34,878 bases of DNA from Clostridia bacterium (GTDB taxonomy: Bacteria; Bacillota; Clostridia; Christensenellales; CAG-138), in assembly GCA_030527115.1 (NCBI GenBank), contig JAUNBM010000021.1, positions 1 to 34,878 on the forward strand. Reading direction: 5' to 3'. The translations under genes and the position numbers were made by a program. This document shows positions 31,875 to 34,878 of this stretch, piece by piece. Each line of letters starts with the position of its first letter. The first letter of the stretch is position 1. The notes under the pieces were generated by a model. That model was given only the letters and a program-made list of their open reading frames with translations. It had not been told where the DNA came from and did no database searches.

Positions 31875-32769
31875 CGAACCAAAGAAAAGACCAAGGATAG
31901 TAACGGGTGACGAGCTTTCCGACATTACCGAAAAAGGCGCCCCGAACAGCGTACAGCAGATGCCGATTGAAACCATTGCGGAGTTTCCCGACCACCCGTT
32001 CAAGGTGTTTGAGGACGAGGAGATGGAGCGTATTAAGGAGAGCATACGAACTTACGGCGTGCTGACTCCTGCGATTGCAAGGAAGAAAGGCGAGGGCTAT
32101 GAGCTGATTTCCGGTCACAGGCGGCTTGCGGCTTGCCGTGCGCTCGGCATGAAAACCCTGCCCGTTATCGTGCGAGATATGACCGATGATGAAGCCGTGA
32201 TATTTATGGTGGACGCCAATTTGCAAAGGGAGCATATACGACCCAGCGAAAAGGCGTTTGCGTATAAGATGAAGATGGAGGCATTATCGCATCAAGGAAA
32301 AACTTGTGGACAAGTTGGCCACAAGTCGCGAGAAACAGTTACGCATGAGGAAAGCGGCAGACAAGTCCAACGCTTTATCCGCCTAACAAACCTCATCCCC
32401 GAACTCATGCAGATGGTGGACGATAAAAAGATTGCGTTCAATCCTGCCGTGGAACTGTCCTATTTGACAACGGCGCAGCAGGCGGCGCTTCTTGCCCTCA
32501 TGCAACAGCTGGACTGCACCCCGTCCCACCCACAGGCGATACAATTCAAAAAGCTCGCGCAGGAGGGCAAGTTAGACGATCGGACGATGAGCAAGGTATT
32601 GTCCTCCGAAAAGCCCAACCAAAAGGAGCATATAAGGCTTCAAACGGAGCGCATCAACCGCTTCTTCCCAAAGGGCTACACGCCGAAGCAGATGGAGGAC
32701 ACCATGATAAAGCTGCTTTCCCAGTGGCAGCGCAAGCGGGAGCGCAGCCGAGATGAACCGAGGCGGTAA
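31867..32769 (+). CDS. parB: ParB/Spo0J-family partition protein
   Basis: This 300-residue ParB-family protein shows VLTPAIARKKGEGYELISGHRRLAA with the CTP-binding GHRR at 83-86, and DANLQREHIRPSEKAFAYKMKMEAL (box III). A helix-turn-helix centre around 145-180 (SRETVTHEESGRQVQRFIRLTNLIPELMQMV) and a long basic C-terminus follow. In mobile elements such proteins aid maintenance of the excised circle or act as regulators. No parA is seen nearby, so it may be an orphan. It is translationally coupled to mobC. Confidence 0.9.
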   Translation: MTDEPKKRPRIVTGDELSDITEKGAPNSVQQMPIETIAEFPDHPFKVFEDEEMERIKESIRTYGVLTPAIARKKGEGYELISGHRRLAACRALGMKTLPVIVRDMTDDEAVIFMVDANLQREHIRPSEKAFAYKMKMEALSHQGKTCGQVGHKSRETVTHEESGRQVQRFIRLTNLIPELMQMVDDKKIAFNPAVELSYLTTAQQAALLALMQQLDCTPSHPQAIQFKKLAQEGKLDDRTMSKVLSSEKPNQKEHIRLQTERINRFFPKGYTPKQMEDTMIKLLSQWQRKRERSRDEPRR

Positions 32770-32841
32770 TAGCGGACAAACCGCCGTGAATACAGTAAAT
32801 TGCAGGAGCCTAATCCTGACTTTGCACGGGAGGTGATATAA

Positions 32842-33024
32842 CTGAAACCGCGGGCGTATGTCTACACGGGCGAGCCGCAACCGAAGCTCGACGCAAAGGA
32901 TAATGCGCCGTTCATGCTAAATTATCAAAAGTCCATTTTACAGTCGCTAATAAAGCGAAATATCCTGACCGTTTCACAAGCTGAACGATGCCTTGAGAAG
33001 CTTAAAGCCAATTATAAACTTTGA
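32842..33024 (+). CDS. Small unknown protein, apparently starting at CTG
   Basis: This open frame of 60 residues reads KPRAYVYTGEPQPKLDAKD, then NAPFMLNYQKSIL and NILTVSQAERCLEKLKANYKL. The ribosome site GGGAGGTGAT (32828-32837), nearly a full complement to 16S rRNA, ends a few bases before CTG 32842-32844, and no ATG, GTG or TTG lies at that distance. The only in-frame ATG (32914) would remove 24 residues and has no ribosome site. The YTGEP...PFMLNYQ...L pattern recalls short proteins encoded before recombinases in clostridial elements. The function is unknown. Confidence 0.6.
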   Translation: MKPRAYVYTGEPQPKLDAKDNAPFMLNYQKSILQSLIKRNILTVSQAERCLEKLKANYKL

Positions 33025-33030
33025 ATTTTC

Positions 33031-33051
33031 TGCCAAGCGCTTTGCTTGGCA
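33031..33051. repeat. Perfect 8-bp hairpin before the recombinase gene
   Basis: TGCCAAGC (33031-33038), loop GCTTT and GCTTGGCA (33044-33051). There is no U-tract. It may be a processing or attenuation stem between the CTG-start gene and the recombinase, or a recombinase binding site. Confidence 0.4.
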
Positions 33052-33125
33052 ATTACATAGATGCAGACGCACATTTGAGTCGGCACACTATTCATAATAC
33101 AATTCAACCGAAAGGAGTGAACACG

Positions 33126-34874
33126 ATGACGAGAAACTATGAAGAATTGAATGCCATCCGCATGATGACGGGGGCGAAAAAGCGGGTGGCGGCTTATTGC
33201 AGGGTATCCACCGACAGGGAGGATCAGGCCAATTCCTTTGAGAGCCAGCAGCGGTATTTCAAGGCCTACATCGAGCGCGAGCCGAATTGGGAGCTTGTCG
33301 AGGTGTTTGCGGACGAGGGCAAGACCGGCACGAACACCAAAAAGCGCAGGGCGTTCAACCGCATGATAGAGGCGGCGAAGCGCGGCGAACTTGACCTCAT
33401 CGTCACAAAGGAAATTTCCCGCTTTGCCCGCAACACGTTGGACAGTGTGGGCTATACGAGGGAGCTGAAAAAGCTCGGCGTGGGCGTGATATTTCTAAAC
33501 GACAATATAAACACGCTCGATCCAGATGCGGAGCTTAGGCTCACGATCATGTCCTCGATAGCACAGGAGGAAAGCCGAAAAACGTCAGAGCGTGTCAAGT
33601 GGGGGCAGAAGCGGCGCATGGAGCAGGGCGTGGTGTTCGGAAGAAGCCTACTTGGGTACGATGTTAAAAACGGTAAAATGACCGTCAACGAGGAGGGCGC
33701 AAAGGTAGTTCGCCGCATCTTCGATAAGTTCGTAAACGAGAACAAGGGCTGTTTTGTCATCGCGCGGGAGCTGAAGGAGGAGGGCGTAGACACGATGCGT
33801 TGCAAGGAGTGGTCGAACACCGTGATTTTACGCATACTTCGCAACGAAAAATACTGCGGCGACCTCGTGCAGAAAAAGACCTACACGCCCGACTACCTTT
33901 CCCACGACAAGAAGTACAACCGAGGGCAGGAGGAGTTTGTGATACTGCACGACCACCATGAGCCCATAGTGTCCCGCGAAACCTTCGAGGCGGCGGCGAA
34001 AATCTTGGACAGCCGCGCCCTATCGCCCGAGGGCAAGGCAAAACATTCTAACCGCTTCTGCTTTTCGGGCAAGATCAAGTGTGGCAAATGCGGCAGGAGC
34101 TTCGTTGCAAAAACCCGAAGGCGCAGGGACGGCAGTAGATACAAGTGCTGGCGCTGCTATGAATCGGCACGGCGGGGGAGCTTCCACACGGACGCAAGCG
34201 GCAACGAGGTGGGCTGCACGCAGGACAGCATACGAAACGAGGACGCATTGCACATCATGTACCTTGTGGCGCAGAGCCTTGAAATGGATAAAGAGCTGGT
34301 GCTGCATAACCTCAAAACCGCCATCGAGCAGGTTATCTCGGCAGACTTTGGCTGCATCGACACCGCGGCATTGGAGCAGAAGATAATCGATGTCGAGGCG
34401 CAGAAAACTCGGCTTATCGAGCTTTACATGGGCAGCAGCATAAGCCTCAGCGAGTTCATGGCGATGCGGGAAAAGTGCGACAAGGAGATAGCGGACTATA
34501 AGCGCATGATAGAGAGCGTGATTCAGCAGGGAAAGGCCATGAACAGAAAGGACGAAATGCTAAGGGAGATTGCCTCCGCCGTGGACGAAATAGCCTTGGA
34601 ACTTTCCTACGACGATGAATTTTATCGGGGACTTCTCGACCGCATGGTGGTGCATGACCGCAATCACATAGACGTGTATCTCAATTTTTTGCCCCATAAA
34701 TGGAGCTATGCGCTTTTCTCCGCCGCAGAAAACTGCGCCACAGATGAAACTTCCGTGCCCTCAACAGGACCCCTTGCGTCAGCCAAAAATGATGCGCCAG
34801 AGGCTGCCATTTTTGGGACGCCGGTGCCAATATCCGTCAGCGTTGCGCGGACGCGGTCGTCGGGCATCGAGTAG
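33126..34874 (+). CDS. Large serine recombinase (TnpX-like)
   Basis: This 582-residue large serine recombinase integrates and excises DNA circles by double-strand cleavage. The catalytic domain (about 20-160) has S28 in YCRVSTDRE, E66/G67 in FADEGKTGT and R99/R102 in SRFARN. A recombinase domain (about 170-290) follows, then a zinc ribbon with C319, C322, C341 and C344, and a coiled coil around 375-520. It belongs to the Tn4451 TnpX/Tn5397 TndX group by architecture, though shorter than TnpX (707). GAAAGGAGTG precedes ATG 33126; the longer frame would start inside the hairpin. Last gene; the window ends four bases later, so the attachment site is not visible. Confidence 0.92.
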   Translation: MTRNYEELNAIRMMTGAKKRVAAYCRVSTDREDQANSFESQQRYFKAYIEREPNWELVEVFADEGKTGTNTKKRRAFNRMIEAAKRGELDLIVTKEISRFARNTLDSVGYTRELKKLGVGVIFLNDNINTLDPDAELRLTIMSSIAQEESRKTSERVKWGQKRRMEQGVVFGRSLLGYDVKNGKMTVNEEGAKVVRRIFDKFVNENKGCFVIARELKEEGVDTMRCKEWSNTVILRILRNEKYCGDLVQKKTYTPDYLSHDKKYNRGQEEFVILHDHHEPIVSRETFEAAAKILDSRALSPEGKAKHSNRFCFSGKIKCGKCGRSFVAKTRRRRDGSRYKCWRCYESARRGSFHTDASGNEVGCTQDSIRNEDALHIMYLVAQSLEMDKELVLHNLKTAIEQVISADFGCIDTAALEQKIIDVEAQKTRLIELYMGSSISLSEFMAMREKCDKEIADYKRMIESVIQQGKAMNRKDEMLREIASAVDEIALELSYDDEFYRGLLDRMVVHDRNHIDVYLNFLPHKWSYALFSAAENCATDETSVPSTGPLASAKNDAPEAAIFGTPVPISVSVARTRSSGIE

Positions 34875-34878
34875 CGTT

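Noticed and set aside
1..34878. tRNA, rRNA, CRISPR arrays, insertion sequences with DDE transposase
   Set aside because: None recognised on either strand by eye; a tRNAscan or Infernal run would be needed to exclude divergent RNAs.

Overview
The window looks like chromosomal DNA of a spore-forming, anaerobic Clostridia-type Firmicute with moderate GC content. The evidence is AGGAGG-type ribosome sites, a YesM/YesN two-component pair, a GntR/LacI chimera of the AraR type, a CotJC spore-coat fragment, and Tn4451-type (TnpV plus large serine recombinase) and mobilisation genes. I cannot assign a genus from sequence alone.

Region 1 (about 240-14,470) is an L-arabinose locus. It starts with a YesN-YesM-binding-lipoprotein sensing operon, in which yesN carries an in-frame TAA. 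A convergent araR-type repressor follows. A 477-nt divergent control region with phased A-tracts precedes a long + strand operon: a galactofuranose-type (YtfQ/YtfR/YtfT/YjfF) furanose importer, then araB-araA-araD. Imported arabinose would be isomerised to ribulose, phosphorylated, and epimerised to xylulose 5-phosphate.

Region 2 (about 14,560-26,310) is a second, autonomous catabolic locus: an IclR regulator with its own promoter and terminator, then a strong promoter driving twelve + strand genes. These encode an RraA-like lyase, a PF04199 cyclase-family hydrolase, a KDPG-aldolase homologue, a KDG-kinase-like PfkB kinase, an Rbs-type ABC importer, a zinc-dependent MDR dehydrogenase, a D-2-hydroxyacid dehydrogenase, two VOC proteins and an AEC carrier. 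The exit is clearly 2-keto-3-deoxy-sugar-acid metabolism. No recognisable sugar-acid dehydratase is present, so the substrate and the middle steps are unknown. This is the best candidate for an undescribed pathway. A bidirectional terminator closes the region.

Region 3 (about 26,310-30,100) is a patchwork of small genes and decayed pieces. It holds a minus-strand small basic protein, a SWIM zinc-finger protein, a tandemly duplicated family of 60-70-residue proteins, an N-terminally truncated CotJC, a GNAT C-terminal fragment behind a perfect terminator hairpin, and unusual heptamer and inverted repeats.

Region 4 (about 30,100-34,878) is part of a mobile element: TnpV, a promoter-to-terminator structured RNA candidate, a PC4/YdbC protein, an oriT-like array, MobC, ParB, a 60-residue ORF that appears to start at CTG, and a large serine recombinase. 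No relaxase lies inside the window, so the element either continues outside or relies on a helper.
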